From positions 62,001 through 126,000 of the forward strand of contig JANDJZ010001749.1 of NCBI GenBank assembly GCA_027943245.1: 64,000 bases of DNA. The letters run 5' to 3'. Both the position numbers and the translations under genes were made by a program. The notes beneath the pieces were generated by a model, which saw only the letters and a program-made list of their open reading frames with translations, did not search any database and had not been told where the DNA came from. Of the stretch, positions 1 through 9,332 are shown piece by piece (position 1 is the stretch's first letter; each line of letters opens with the position of its first letter). This DNA is from Acanthamoeba sp. SK_2022b. Taxonomy: Eukaryota; Discosea; Longamoebia; Acanthamoebidae.

Positions 1-244
1 CGAAGCTCGGCAGCACGAACGCCGGGCCGGAGACTTTTTTCAATCCCTGCTGCAGCAGCGGGCGCAACAGCTGGAAGAAAAAGACGATGACGCAGCCGAT
101 GCCGATCCACATCCAGCGCACTTCCGCCGCGCCGTGCACCACCAGCTTGGTGCCGTCCAGGCTGAGCTGCATGCCCATCAGGAACGACGCCATCACGAAC
201 AGCACCGCCGTGGCGATCAGCGCATTGAGCAGATTGAGTTTCAT
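1..244 (-). CDS. livM: LivM, branched-chain amino acid ABC transporter permease (5' part only)
   Basis: Only the first ~81 codons are in the window; the gene continues past position 1. The translation begins MKLNLLNALIATAVLF and is strongly hydrophobic, as expected for the LivM membrane subunit of the high-affinity leucine/isoleucine/valine importer. The ATG at 244-242 overlaps the TGA stop of livH by three bases, giving translational coupling. LivM pairs with LivH in the inner membrane to form the channel of the LivKHMGF complex. The ATPases LivG and LivF are expected further left. The call rests on the translation, the operon order livK-livH-livM and the coupled start. Confidence 0.9.
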   Translation of the reverse strand, partial: MKLNLLNALIATAVLFVMASFLMGMQLSLDGTKLVVHGAAEVRWMWIGIGCVIVFFFQLLRPLLQQGLKKVSGPAFVLPSF

Positions 245-1032
245 ACTTTCTCAACCTCCGGACGCCCGAGGATGCCGGTCGGCATGATCAGCAGCACCAC
301 GATCAGCAACGCGAACGACACCACGTCTTTATATTCAGTGCTGAGGTAGGCGGAAGTCAGCGCTTCCGCCACGCCCAGCACCAGGCCGCCGATCATCGCG
401 CCGGGAATGCTGCCGATACCGCCCAGAACCGCGGCGGTGAAGGCTTTCATACCGGCCATAAAGCCGATGTAAGGGTTGATGACGCCGTAGAACTGGCCGA
501 GCAATACCCCGGCCACCGCCGCCATCACCGCCCCGATGACGAAGGTCAGCGAGATCACCCGGTCGGTGTTGATGCCCAGCAGGCTGGCCATCTTCAGGTC
601 TTCCGCACAGGCGCGACAGGCGCGGCCCATGCGCGAATAACGGATAAACAGCGTCAGCGCCAGCATCGCCAGGAAGGTCACGAGCCAGATGATCAGCTGC
701 ATGGTGCTGATGGTGGCGGCGAAGCCGTTGCTTTCCCCCAGCACCCACTGGCCGGTCACCAGGCTGGGCAGCGCCAGATCGCGTGAGCCCTGCGTCAGGC
801 TGACGTAGTTTTGCAGGAATATCGACATGCCGATGGCCGAGATCAGCGCAATCAGGCGCTTGGAGTTGCGCACCGGCTTGTAGGCCACCCGCTCGATGCT
901 CCAGCCGTAGGCGCTGGCGATGACGATCGAGACCAGGAACGCGGCGCCGATCAGCAACCAGCCGACGTCGATACCGAGCATCATCAGGGCGGCGATGACG
1001 ATAAAGGAGACATAGCTACCGATCATGTACAC

Positions 1033-1071
<39 letters not shown>

Positions 1072-1167
1072 AACCATGGTGTAACCGATGGCGATCAATG
1101 CATAGGTGCTGCCCAACGTTAAGCCGTTGAACATCTGCTGCAGAAAATAGAGGAGCTGCTCTGACAT
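241..1167 (-). CDS. livH: LivH, branched-chain amino acid ABC transporter permease
   Basis: Inner-membrane permease subunit of the branched-chain amino acid importer, 308 aa, the usual LivH length. The open frame extends 37 codons further upstream, but the start at 1167 (MSEQLLYFLQQ) is chosen because the upstream part is arginine/proline rich and unlike the family. The N-terminus carries the typical sequence around IGYTMVYGIIGMINFAHGE, a conserved stretch of this permease family, followed by about eight hydrophobic segments. It lies between livK (about 115 bases upstream) and livM (overlapping stop/start) and is clearly cotranscribed with livM. Confidence 0.95.
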
Positions 1168-1284
1168 ACTCTGAACCCTTGGCTGCGAAACCCGCCGGCG
1201 GAGAACCGGCGGGTAAAGGGAGACGGGGCCGGCAAGCCGACCCGCCGGGCGCAGCGGGCTGCGCCCCACCCTAATCATTATGGC

Positions 1285-2400
1285 TTATTTGATCGGTGTG
1301 GACGTGCCGTTGGCATGCCATTCGAACACGCCGAACTCGAAGCCTTTCAGATCGCCCTTGTCATCCCAGGTCAGCGGCCCCATCACGGTCTCCACCGGCT
1401 TGCCGGTTTTCAGATCCTTGACGATATCCGCCGGCTCCTGGCTGCCGCTGCGCTCCATGCCGGTGGTCAGCGACTGCAGCGCGGCATAGGTGGTCCAGAC
1501 GAACGGGCCGGTCGAATCCAGCTTCTTGGCTTTCAATGCATCGACGATCGGCTGGTTGGCAGGCACCTGATCGTAGCGTTTCGGCAACGTCACCAGCATG
1601 CCTTCCGAAGCGGCCCCGGCGATGTTGGACAGCGAGGAGTTGCCCACGCCCTCCGGCCCCATGAAGCGGGTGGTTAACCCGGCCTGCTTGGCCTGACGCA
1701 GGATCTGGCCCATTTCCGGGTAGTAACCACCGAAGTACACGAAGTCGATATTTTCTTTCTTCAGGCGCGCCACCAGGGTGGAGAAGTCTTTGTCGCCGGC
1801 AGTGATGCCTTCGAACATCGCCACTTCGGTGCCCTGTTTTTTCAGGCTGTCGCGCACCGAGCGCGCCAGGCCTTCGCCGTATTGCTGCTTGTCGTGCACC
1901 ACGGCGATGCGCTTCGGCTTGATGTCGCTGAGGATGTATTTGGCGGCGGTCGGGCCCTGATCCGAGTCCAGGCCGGTGGTGCGCAGGATCATCTTGTAGC
2001 CGCGGGTGGTCAGATCGGCGTTGGTGGCCGCCGGGGTAATCATGATCACGCCTTCGTCTTCATAGATATCGGACGCCGGCTGGGTGGACGAGGAGCACAG
2101 GTGGCCGATCACGTAGCGAATGCCGTCGTTGATCACCTTATTGGCGACCGCAACCGCCTGTTTCGGGTCGCAGGCGTCGTCGTATTCCACGCCGACCAGC
2201 TTGTCGCCCTTGATGCCGCCCTTGGCGTTGATGTCGGCAATCGCCTGGCGCGCGCCGGTAAACTCCATGTCGCCATACTGCGCGACCGGGCCGGACATCG
2301 CCCCGACGATCGCCACCTTGATGTCTTTCGCCATGGCCGCCTGGCTCATGGCCATCGCAATACAACCCGCCAGCAGTGCCTTACCTGTTGTTAATTTCAT
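1285..2400 (-). CDS. livK: LivK/LivJ-type periplasmic branched-chain amino acid binding protein
   Basis: Periplasmic substrate-binding protein (371 aa) that delivers leucine or other branched-chain amino acids to LivHMGF. The start at 2400 gives a good signal peptide ([19 protein letters not shown]...AMA) followed by the mature start [14 protein letters not shown]. The type-1 periplasmic-binding fold is evident from motifs such as [19 protein letters not shown] and [13 protein letters not shown]. The frame stays open 59 codons upstream, but only this start yields a signal peptide at the N-terminus. Being next to livH favours LivK over LivJ; the two paralogues cannot be separated with certainty from sequence alone. 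No second copy is visible in the window. Confidence 0.92.
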   Translation of the reverse strand: MKLTTGKALLAGCIAMAMSQAAMAKDIKVAIVGAMSGPVAQYGDMEFTGARQAIADINAKGGIKGDKLVGVEYDDACDPKQAVAVANKVINDGIRYVIGHLCSSSTQPASDIYEDEGVIMITPAATNADLTTRGYKMILRTTGLDSDQGPTAAKYILSDIKPKRIAVVHDKQQYGEGLARSVRDSLKKQGTEVAMFEGITAGDKDFSTLVARLKKENIDFVYFGGYYPEMGQILRQAKQAGLTTRFMGPEGVGNSSLSNIAGAASEGMLVTLPKRYDQVPANQPIVDALKAKKLDSTGPFVWTTYAALQSLTTGMERSGSQEPADIVKDLKTGKPVETVMGPLTWDDKGDLKGFEFGVFEWHANGTSTPIK

Positions 2401-2805
2401 CCGCAAATCCCCATCTGTCGTTGTGAACGTACCTGTTGTGTTTGCCTGCGCCCGATCGTTATTGACCGCTTTTGTTATAAGTAATAATGATTTAGGCGTT
2501 TTATCGGCATTATTTTCTAATAAGACTTTATTTTTCATACCATTAAACAGGAATTTTCTTCTGCAAATCAACTTCATCCGGCAGAAACAAGCGGTGTAAA
2601 CAGGATAAAATTCGAATTAAATCTGCGCTCTTTACCTTGAGGCGTAGTGCGTTGTGCTGGTTAACAATCCGTTTACTAACTATTTACTCGGAAAATGCCC
2701 CGTGCAAAAAACATATTGCACAGTAATCGTACAGAAAAACTTACACAACGCTCTGCACAAGATCTATTACACTGTCGGCATCATTTAGCTGCGCGGAAAT
2801 TCTGC
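2401..2805. promoter_or_regulatory. Divergent livK / panM control region
   Basis: About 400 bases without a convincing gene, AT-richer than the flanks. It must hold the livK promoter and leader (leftward) and the promoter of the panM unit (rightward). Open frames enter it from both sides (59 codons before livK, 37 before panM) but look like chance extensions. I could not pick -35/-10 boxes with confidence. A C/A-rich element in the livK leader at 2435-2449 is listed separately. Confidence 0.5.
2435..2449 (-). promoter_or_regulatory. Candidate GcvB small-RNA target in livK leader
   Basis: On the minus strand this reads GCAGGCAAACACAAC, 35-49 nt upstream of the livK ATG. The core GCAAACACAACA is complementary to the G/U-rich R1 seed of enterobacterial GcvB as I remember it. 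The identical 15 bases occur in the leader of thrP (55533-55547). GcvB is known to repress many amino-acid transporter mRNAs through such C/A-rich sites. Target status here is inference. Confidence 0.55.
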
Positions 2806-3198
2806 ATGAAACTGACCATCGAGCGCCTGACCGCGCTGTCCCCGCAAGACCTTATCGACCTCGGTAAAATTTGGCCGCACCAGCAGCCGGAACAGTGGCA
2901 GAGCTGGCTGAGCGACGGCAAGGCGCTGTTCGCCGCCCGCTTCAACGAGCGGCTGCTGGGGGCGGTGAAAATCGCGCTGCAGGACGACCGCGCCGAACTG
3001 CAGGACCTGCTGGTGCGCGAAGTGACGCGCCGCCGTGGCGTCGGTCTTTACCTGGTGCAGGATGCGCAGCGCCAGCTGCCGCAGGTCGCCCACTGGCAGC
3101 TGTCGACCGCCGGCCTGGCGCCGCGCGAACGCGGGGAAGTCGATAACTTCATGCGCGCCTGCGGCTTCGCACCGCAGGGCGATCTCTGGCAAAAATGA
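2806..3198 (+). CDS. panM: PanM (PanZ), PanD maturation factor, GNAT fold
   Basis: 130-aa GNAT-family protein. In E. coli PanM binds acetyl-CoA or CoA and promotes self-cleavage of the aspartate decarboxylase proenzyme PanD, thereby controlling beta-alanine and coenzyme A synthesis. The acetyl-CoA pyrophosphate-binding loop is seen as RRRGVG at residues 75-80, preceded by REVT. The start at 2806 (MKLTIERLTALSPQD) matches the family N-terminus; the frame is open 37 codons further up without a good match. In E. coli panM also lies beside the liv genes. The stop overlaps the next start by four bases (ATGA at 3195-3198), so this copy leads a three-gene unit. Confidence 0.9.
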   Translation: MKLTIERLTALSPQDLIDLGKIWPHQQPEQWQSWLSDGKALFAARFNERLLGAVKIALQDDRAELQDLLVREVTRRRGVGLYLVQDAQRQLPQVAHWQLSTAGLAPRERGEVDNFMRACGFAPQGDLWQK

Positions 3199-4412
3199 AA
3201 CGCCAGCTGGCGGCGCTGGTCTTGATTGCGCTGGGGCTGGCGGCCGCGCTCCTCGGGCGCCAGCAGGCGCTGCGCCTGGCCTCAGGCTGGGATCAGCAGG
3301 TTTATGTCTGGCAGCGGGTCTGGACGCCGCAGCACGCCGATGCGCTGGCGCACAGCCGCGATCTGTTCGGTGGGCTGCGCGTGCTGGCGCTGCAGGTACA
3401 TCCGCGCGAGGGCTGGCGGGAGATCCCGGCCGATCTCAGCCTGTTGAAGCAGGACGGCCGCCCGCTCTGGCTGGTAGCACGCCTCGACGGCCAGCTGCCG
3501 CAGCTGGACCAAGAAGCCATTATCCAGCGTCTGCTGGCGCTCACCCAACGCTGGCAGGCGGCCGGGCTGCCCGTCACCGGCGTCGAGATCGATCATGACG
3601 CCGCCACCGCCCGCCTGCCGGACTACCAACGCTTTCTACAGCGGCTGCACCAACGGCTGCCCGCCGCTTTGCAACTCGGCATCACCGCTCTGCCGGCCTG
3701 GATCGGCTCACCCGCTCTGCCCGGCGTACTGCAGCAGGCCGACAGTTCCGTCCTGCAGGTGCATGCCGTGCTCTCGCCGCAGCAGGGGCTGTTTGACGGC
3801 CCCTTGGCGCTGCGCTGGGTGCGGCAGTACGCCGCCGTCACACCGAAGCCGTTTCGCGTCGCGCTGCCGGCCTACGGCATGGCGCTGCTGGGGTTTGATG
3901 CGCAGGGCGCGCAGGTGGAGAGCGAATCCTCGCTGCGCGTGGCGGGCAACGGCCGCGAGCTGACGGTCGCGCCGCAGCAGATCGCCGATTTTCTGCAAGC
4001 GCTGGCGCAGCAAACGCCGCCCCGGCTGCGCGGCATTATCTGGTTCCGCTTGCCGCTGGCGGACGATCGGCGCGCCTGGTCGCTCGCCACGCTGCGAGCG
4101 GTGATCGAACGGCGGCCACTGAACGTCGACTGGCAGGTAAAATTTAGGCCTCAGCCACAGCAAAACGGGCTGTATGATCTGATAATTCATAACAACGGGC
4201 CGGTGGACGCCCCGCTGCCGCAAGAGGTGGTCATCCGCGCCGACGACTGCCTGGCAGCGGACGCGGTCGGCAACTACCGGCTGGAATCCGCACCGCAACG
4301 GCAACGCTTTATCCGCATCAGCGGCGACCAGCTGCGCGCCGGGCAATCCCGGCCGCTGGGCTGGCTGCGCTGCCAACAACTGACGCCAGGAGGCACCCTT
4401 GTCACACCTTGA
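3195..4412 (+). CDS. DUF3142 domain protein, membrane-anchored or secreted
   Basis: 405-aa protein of unknown function, recognised as DUF3142. An N-terminal hydrophobic segment (LAALVLIALGLAAALLG, residues ~5-21) is a signal peptide or anchor, so the bulk should be periplasmic. The region to about residue 300 alternates predicted strands and helices with a VEIDHDAAT motif near residue 131 and GIIWFRLPL near residue 284, reminiscent of TIM-barrel glycosidase-like folds; that resemblance is inference. The start overlaps the panM stop (ATGA), and its own stop overlaps the start of the next gene by 14 bases. The tight packing suggests the three are cotranslated. Substrate and role are unknown. 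Confidence 0.75.
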   Translation: MKRQLAALVLIALGLAAALLGRQQALRLASGWDQQVYVWQRVWTPQHADALAHSRDLFGGLRVLALQVHPREGWREIPADLSLLKQDGRPLWLVARLDGQLPQLDQEAIIQRLLALTQRWQAAGLPVTGVEIDHDAATARLPDYQRFLQRLHQRLPAALQLGITALPAWIGSPALPGVLQQADSSVLQVHAVLSPQQGLFDGPLALRWVRQYAAVTPKPFRVALPAYGMALLGFDAQGAQVESESSLRVAGNGRELTVAPQQIADFLQALAQQTPPRLRGIIWFRLPLADDRRAWSLATLRAVIERRPLNVDWQVKFRPQPQQNGLYDLIIHNNGPVDAPLPQEVVIRADDCLAADAVGNYRLESAPQRQRFIRISGDQLRAGQSRPLGWLRCQQLTPGGTLVTP

Positions 4413-6474
4413 TTCGCGCGCGGCACGGAACACCCGCCGCCTTCTTCCGCTGGCCATGCTGATCGGCGCCGCGCTGGCGCTGCCGCTGAACGGCTATGCC
4501 TGCGGTCCGGATTTTCCTAACCGGCTGCTGATCGACCGCAACGGCACCCTGCTGTATATGCCGGAGGGCAATTTCGCCTTCGAAGCCGGCCGACTGGTGC
4601 CGGCGGATAAGCAGCTGCCGCACTGGCAAGCCCCCCCGCCGCCGATGCCGCCGAAACCGATGCCGCAGTCGCCGGAAACGGTGGCAATCGGCAAAATGCG
4701 CGCCGCCAAAACGGTGGAAGAGGCTGACGCCGTCAATACTCAGGGGTTGTCCAACGCCGCGCGCCTTTATCAACTGGGCGCCGTCGCTTTCGCCAACCAC
4801 GATCCGCGCGCCACAGAGTATTTCCAGCAGGTGCTGAAGCTGCCGGCCGCCGAACAGGGCGACTGGGGACTGCGGGCGCAGTATTCGCTTGGGCGGGTGT
4901 TGATGAATGACCACGGCACGCCGATGAATGAATCGGGTGAAGCGGCGCCCGCCGCCGAGCATCCGCCTAAAGCCGAACTTGAACAGGCGTTGGCGGCGTT
5001 CCAGCAAGTGATCGATCGGGTGAAAAGCGGCGCCGCCGACCCCGATCAGCTGGCGCTGAGCAGCCTCGGGCAGCAGGCGCGCATCCACCTGTGGCTGGGT
5101 GACGTCGCTCCCGCCGCCCACCTGTACGCACAGCAGGCGGCGCAGGGCGATCCGAGCGGCGGGCAGTCGCTGCAGTACGTCTCCAGTTTCCTGGTCAATC
5201 CCGACCATCTGGAAACGCTGAAACAGGTTATCGGCGATCCCTTAATCCAACAGCTGGTGACCATTGAACTGTTCGCCCGCAGCGGCAACCTGCAGATGGC
5301 GGATACCGACGGCAACGGCCGCTCCGCACAGATCATCAGCCAGATCCTGACGCTGCTGGACGGCACGGTGAAAAGCGGCTTCGCCGGCAGCGATCGGCTG
5401 GCGGCATTGGCCTACCGTTCCGGGCAGTACCCGATGGCGGCCAGCCTGCTGAAAAACGCCGGCGACAGCGGCCTGGCGTGGTGGCTGCGCGCCAAAATGG
5501 CGCTGCGTGACGGTGACGTGAAAGCTGCCACCGCCGCCTATGCCAAGGCGGCAAGCGCATTCCCCGCCGACGAAAGCTGGGGCGAACAGCGCAACGCCGA
5601 CTTCGTCGCGGAAACCATCGTGCCCGAGTGCCGGGTGGCCGGCGAACAGGCTATCCTGGCGCTGAACCGCGGCGACTATCTGCAGGCGATGGACCTGCTG
5701 TATCGCGGCAAGGCGATCTACTGGGCCGACGTGGCCGATGTGGCGGAGCGGGTGCTGACCGTCGATGAGTTGAAAGGCTTTGTCGATAAGCACGCCCCGG
5801 CGCCGACGACGCCGCTCAAGCCGGTTAACCCGGACGACTACGGCGGCCAGCAGATCACGCCGGAAGTGCAGCTGCGCGAGCTGCTGGCGCGGCGCTTGAT
5901 GCGCGCCGGGCGAGCCGCGGAGGCGCTGGCCTACTTCGATATCCCCAACTACCGCCAGGCGGCGCAGCAGTACGCCGACGAGCTGAAGGCCGCCAAGGAC
6001 AAGTCCGCCGCGCCGCTGACGCGCGCGCAGGCTTACTATCGCGCCGCCAACCTGCTGCGTGCCCAGGGGCTGGAGTTTACCGGTTATGAAATGACGCCGG
6101 ACTACGCCATCTATGGCGCCGGCTATTCCTATCTGGGGGATGCGTTCGATACTCGCGAGCTGAAGCACAAAAGCTGGATAGACAGCGCAGAAGCGGCGCG
6201 CGCCAAGGCGGCGCTGCCGGCGCAGGACAACCGTTTCCTGCACTATCGCTGGCAGGCCGTGGGGTTGGCGCAGCAGGCGGCCGATCTGCTGCCGCCGAAA
6301 AGCCAGGCCTACGCCGCCGTGCTGTGTAACGCCGCCAGCTGGGTTATCAAGCGCGACGCCAAGACCGGTCGGGCGCTTTATCAGCGCTACATCAACACCG
6401 GCACCCGCTACCCGTGGGCGGCAAAATTCGGCTACGACTGCCCGGCGCCGGACTTCGCCACTGTTGCGCCATAA
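4399..6474 (+). CDS. Large secreted TPR-like protein of unknown function
   Basis: 691-aa protein starting at a TTG (4399) five bases after an AGGAGG ribosome site (4388-4393). The next in-frame ATG would lose the charged n-region of the signal peptide, so the TTG start is preferred. The N-terminus is RRLLPLAMLIGAALALPL then NGYACGPDFPN, an exported protein with a CGPDFP motif at the mature end; the cysteine is not in a classical lipobox. Most of the rest is Ala-rich helical pairs with repeated A..Y..A patterns resembling TPR/Sel1-type solenoids (for example residues ~120-260 and ~330-400). It is coupled to the DUF3142 gene and ends 15 bases before a strong terminator. Function unknown; a periplasmic scaffold is a guess. 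Confidence 0.7.
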   Translation: MSHLDSRAARNTRRLLPLAMLIGAALALPLNGYACGPDFPNRLLIDRNGTLLYMPEGNFAFEAGRLVPADKQLPHWQAPPPPMPPKPMPQSPETVAIGKMRAAKTVEEADAVNTQGLSNAARLYQLGAVAFANHDPRATEYFQQVLKLPAAEQGDWGLRAQYSLGRVLMNDHGTPMNESGEAAPAAEHPPKAELEQALAAFQQVIDRVKSGAADPDQLALSSLGQQARIHLWLGDVAPAAHLYAQQAAQGDPSGGQSLQYVSSFLVNPDHLETLKQVIGDPLIQQLVTIELFARSGNLQMADTDGNGRSAQIISQILTLLDGTVKSGFAGSDRLAALAYRSGQYPMAASLLKNAGDSGLAWWLRAKMALRDGDVKAATAAYAKAASAFPADESWGEQRNADFVAETIVPECRVAGEQAILALNRGDYLQAMDLLYRGKAIYWADVADVAERVLTVDELKGFVDKHAPAPTTPLKPVNPDDYGGQQITPEVQLRELLARRLMRAGRAAEALAYFDIPNYRQAAQQYADELKAAKDKSAAPLTRAQAYYRAANLLRAQGLEFTGYEMTPDYAIYGAGYSYLGDAFDTRELKHKSWIDSAEAARAKAALPAQDNRFLHYRWQAVGLAQQAADLLPPKSQAYAAVLCNAASWVIKRDAKTGRALYQRYINTGTRYPWAAKFGYDCPAPDFATVAP

Positions 6475-6492
6475 CGCCGAATTTCAGGCATG

Positions 6493-6520
6493 AAAAAGCC
6501 CGGCTTGCCGGGCTTTTTTT
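6493..6520. terminator. Bidirectional terminator between TPR gene and rpoH
   Basis: GC-rich hairpin (AAAAAGCCCGGC / GCCGGGCTTTTTTT) with A-run and T-run on either side, placed between two convergent genes. Confidence 0.93.
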
Positions 6521-6537
6521 TCGAATATCGCATCGAC

Positions 6538-7395
6538 TCAGGCTTCGATCGCCATTTTCAATTTCTTCATGGCGTTCTTTTCCAACTGGCGCACGCGCTC
6601 GGCGGAAACGCCGTACTGATCGGCCAGCTCCTGCAGCGTCGACTTATTGTCGTCGTCCAGCCAACGGGCGCGGATGATATGCTGGCTGCGCTCGTCCAGA
6701 CCTTCCAGCGCATAGGCCAGTTTGTCTGCGGCGTTGCTTTCCCAGTTATCTTCCTCGATGCCTTCGGCGAAGTCGGAGCTCTTGTCCTGCAGGTACAGCA
6801 CCGGCGCCATCGCCTGGCCATCGCGGGCCTCGTCGTCCGGAGTCGGATCGAAAGTCATGTCCTGCGCCGCCATGCGAGATTCCATCTCGCGCACGTCTTT
6901 GCTGGTGACGCCCAGCTCGCGGGCCACCAGCTCCACTTCGTCCTGGTTGAACCAGCCCAAACGCTGTTTGGTTTTGCGCAGGTTAAAGAACAGCTTGCGC
7001 TGCGCTTTGGTGGTCGCCACTTTCACGATGCGCCAGTTGCGCAATACGTACTCGTGGATTTCCGCCTTAATCCAATGCACCGCAAAGGAAACCAGACGCA
7101 CGCCGACTTCAGGGTTGAAGCGGCGAACGGCTTTCATCAGGCCGATATTGCCTTCCTGAATCAGGTCCGCCTGCGGCAGACCGTAGCCTGAATAGTTGCG
7201 GGCAATATGAGCGACAAAGCGCAGGTGAGACAGGATGAGCTGCTTAGCGGCATCCAGATCGCCCTGATAATGCAGCCGTTCAGCCAGCTCCCGCTCTTCC
7301 TCTGCCGTCAGCATCGGATAGGCGTTGGCTGCCCGGATATAGGCTTCCAAGCTACCTTGGGGTACTAAGGCTAAAGTTTGCATTTCTTTGGTCAT
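6538..7395 (-). CDS. rpoH: RpoH, heat-shock sigma factor sigma-32
   Basis: 285-aa RNA polymerase sigma factor that directs transcription of heat-shock chaperone and protease genes. Region 2 is seen as the [17 protein letters not shown] block (residues ~77-93) and the RpoH box QRKLFFNLR at 132-140 is intact. Region 4 carries the helix-turn-helix [26 protein letters not shown] near the C-terminus. Length and start ([10 protein letters not shown]) fit the family. It lies downstream of ftsYEX as in E. coli, with its own promoters in the 317-base gap. E. coli rpoH mRNA folds into a thermosensor over the start region; whether this one does was not folded here. Confidence 0.98.
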   Translation of the reverse strand: MTKEMQTLALVPQGSLEAYIRAANAYPMLTAEEERELAERLHYQGDLDAAKQLILSHLRFVAHIARNYSGYGLPQADLIQEGNIGLMKAVRRFNPEVGVRLVSFAVHWIKAEIHEYVLRNWRIVKVATTKAQRKLFFNLRKTKQRLGWFNQDEVELVARELGVTSKDVREMESRMAAQDMTFDPTPDDEARDGQAMAPVLYLQDKSSDFAEGIEEDNWESNAADKLAYALEGLDERSQHIIRARWLDDDNKSTLQELADQYGVSAERVRQLEKNAMKKLKMAIEA

Positions 7396-7712
7396 TCAAA
7401 CCCTCTCTATGAGAATACAAAATCATGCAGGTGATTATTACAGCGGGGAAATGATTGATTCTACGGCAGTTGCTGAAGCAAAAGCGGTTCCACACGCCGG
7501 GCACCTTAACATTTGCTGCAATTTTTGACCGTACTCCGCCCTATAAGTTCACCCTTTTTTGCAAGCATTGTTGCTGACAATACGTGACGAAGGTGCAGGC
7601 CGATAGGGAATTTGTGCGCTAAGAAGAGAGGTGTGGTGCTGACTTCGCTTGAGGTCACTCTTCTCCCGCAACGCGATCAAAAGCAGCAGGAGAAGAGTAT
7701 ACCAAAAAAATC
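7396..7712 (-). promoter_or_regulatory. rpoH promoter and 5' leader region
   Basis: 317 bases between the ftsX stop and the rpoH start, both read leftward. A sigma-E type promoter is visible (separate entry). Additional sigma-70 promoters are known in E. coli rpoH but I could not place them here with confidence. No credible gene is present. Confidence 0.7.
7524..7550 (-). promoter_or_regulatory. Sigma-E (RpoE) type promoter for rpoH
   Basis: On the minus strand GAACTT (7550-7545) is followed by a 16-base spacer and TCAAA (7528-7524). This fits the RpoE consensus (GAACTT, 16-17 bases, TCTGA/TCAAA) and the position of the sigma-E dependent rpoH promoter of E. coli. The predicted start lies about 120 bases upstream of the rpoH ATG. 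Confidence 0.75.
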
Positions 7713-8666
7713 TTACTGTGGTGTAAATCGGCGTAAATGTTGCACTGTCGCCAGCCAGGCGGCGATCCAGCCGATCATCGCGGAGATGATCAGCAGCAGC
7801 AGCGCCTCGTCCCAGCCCAGCCCGTGCAGGGTGAAGGTGGTGCCGAATACCTTGGCTACCCCTGCGACTACCGACTCCAGCTGCCACACCAGCGCGCCGG
7901 AGAGCACCAGCGACAGCAGCGCGCCGGCAAAGCCCAGCATCGCCCCGCCGTTGAGGAACGGCCGCAGGATAAAGCCGTCGGTGGCGCCGATCAGCTTCAT
8001 CACATTGATGGTGTCGCGACGGCTGAAGATGCTCAGACGCACGCTGTTGCCGATCACCAGGAACACCGCCACGATCATCAGCACGCCGATGATCGCCGCG
8101 ATCTGGCCCGCCAGCCCGGTGAGCGCCGCCAGGCGGGCAAACCAGCTGTCATCCATACGCACTTCTTCCACGCCCTGCACCGCCGCTACGCGATCGCGCA
8201 GGGTGTTGAGGGTGTCCGAACTCTGGAAGCTCATCTTCGGCGTGACGATCGCCACCGCCGGCAGCGGGTTCTCTTCCAGCATGTCCAGCGCGCCGCCAAA
8301 GCCCGACCAGTTGCGGAACTCGCCGCGCGCTTCTTCACGCGACAGGTAGTTCACCTTCTCCACGCCGGCTTCCGCCTTGATGGCATCGAGCACTTTCAGC
8401 GCCGCGTCGTCATCGAGCGACTTATCCAGGTAGACCGTCAGCTGCGGCGTCGGGTACCACTGGCTGGCCGCGGTGCTGACGTTTTTCCACACGATGTAGC
8501 ACACGCTCGGCAGCGTCAGGGAGATGGCGATCACCATCACCGTCAGCAGCGTCGCCAACGGCTGACGCAGCATGTCTTTGATGGCGTTCATCCAGGCGTA
8601 ACGCCACTGTTCGCGCCAGCCGCCGCGCAGCGCCTTGCTCTTGGCGGTTTTTGCGTTATTGGCCAT
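7713..8666 (-). CDS. ftsX: FtsX, cell-division ABC transporter membrane subunit
   Basis: 317-aa integral membrane protein of the FtsEX complex, which links divisome ATP hydrolysis to activation of septal peptidoglycan amidases through EnvC. The N-terminal cytoplasmic tail is basic, followed by a first membrane segment ([19 protein letters not shown]), a periplasmic loop of ~130 residues ([19 protein letters not shown]...), and three C-terminal membrane segments, the standard FtsX layout. The start overlaps the ftsE stop by 11 bases. It is the last gene of ftsY-ftsE-ftsX. Confidence 0.97.
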   Translation of the reverse strand: MANNAKTAKSKALRGGWREQWRYAWMNAIKDMLRQPLATLLTVMVIAISLTLPSVCYIVWKNVSTAASQWYPTPQLTVYLDKSLDDDAALKVLDAIKAEAGVEKVNYLSREEARGEFRNWSGFGGALDMLEENPLPAVAIVTPKMSFQSSDTLNTLRDRVAAVQGVEEVRMDDSWFARLAALTGLAGQIAAIIGVLMIVAVFLVIGNSVRLSIFSRRDTINVMKLIGATDGFILRPFLNGGAMLGFAGALLSLVLSGALVWQLESVVAGVAKVFGTTFTLHGLGWDEALLLLIISAMIGWIAAWLATVQHLRRFTPQ

Positions 8667-9327
8667 GGTGAGCGCCCCCTTGCATGCGGCCCTGGCTCAG
8701 CGTCAGGATGCGGTAATTACGGCGGGCGATAAGCCCGGTGTCGTGCGTCGCCATTAATACGGTGACGCCGACGCGGTTGAATTCTTCAAACAGGCGCAGA
8801 ATGCCTTCCGACAGCGCGTCGTCCAGGTTGCCGGTCGGCTCATCCGCCAGTAGCACCGCCGGCTTGTTCACCACCGCACGGGCGATGCCCACGCGCTGCT
8901 GCTCACCGCCGGACAGCTGAATCGGGAAGTTTTTCGCTTTATCCAGCAAACCGACCTTGTCCAGCGCGGCGGAGACGCGGCGACGGATGTCTTCGGTGCT
9001 GGCGCCGGCGATGATCAGCGGCATCGCCACGTTGTCATACACCGTGCGATCCAGCAGCAGATGGTGATCCTGGAAGATCATGCCGATCTGCCGACGCAGG
9101 AACGGCACCTCGCGGTTTTTCAAACGGCTGATGTCGTGGCCGCCAAACCAGATGTGGCCGGCGCTGGGCCGTTCGATACCGCAAATCAGTTTCAGCAGGG
9201 TACTTTTCCCCGCGCCGGAATGGCCGGTCAGAAACGCCATTTCCGCCGGGCGCAGATGGAAATCGACCCCCTGCAGCGCTTGCCGTCCGCCCAGATAAGC
9301 TTTACTGACCTGTTCAAAGCGAATCAT
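8656..9327 (-). CDS. ftsE: FtsE, cell-division ABC transporter ATPase
   Basis: 223-aa ABC ATPase partner of FtsX at the division septum. Walker [10 protein letters not shown] is at residues 35-43, the signature LSGGEQQR near residue 138 and Walker [13 protein letters not shown] near residue 159. The tail ends [21 protein letters not shown], with the switch histidine in MATHDTG. Five bases separate it from the ftsY stop, and it overlaps ftsX, so the three are translated together. Confidence 0.98.
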   Translation of the reverse strand: MIRFEQVSKAYLGGRQALQGVDFHLRPAEMAFLTGHSGAGKSTLLKLICGIERPSAGHIWFGGHDISRLKNREVPFLRRQIGMIFQDHHLLLDRTVYDNVAMPLIIAGASTEDIRRRVSAALDKVGLLDKAKNFPIQLSGGEQQRVGIARAVVNKPAVLLADEPTGNLDDALSEGILRLFEEFNRVGVTVLMATHDTGLIARRNYRILTLSQGRMQGGAHHGQ

Positions 9328-9332
9328 CCGTA

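Noticed and set aside
2401..2577. 59-codon N-terminal extension of LivK, possibly a leader peptide
   Set aside because: The frame is open into livK with no stop, but only the start at 2400 places the signal peptide at the N-terminus; no sign of an attenuator.
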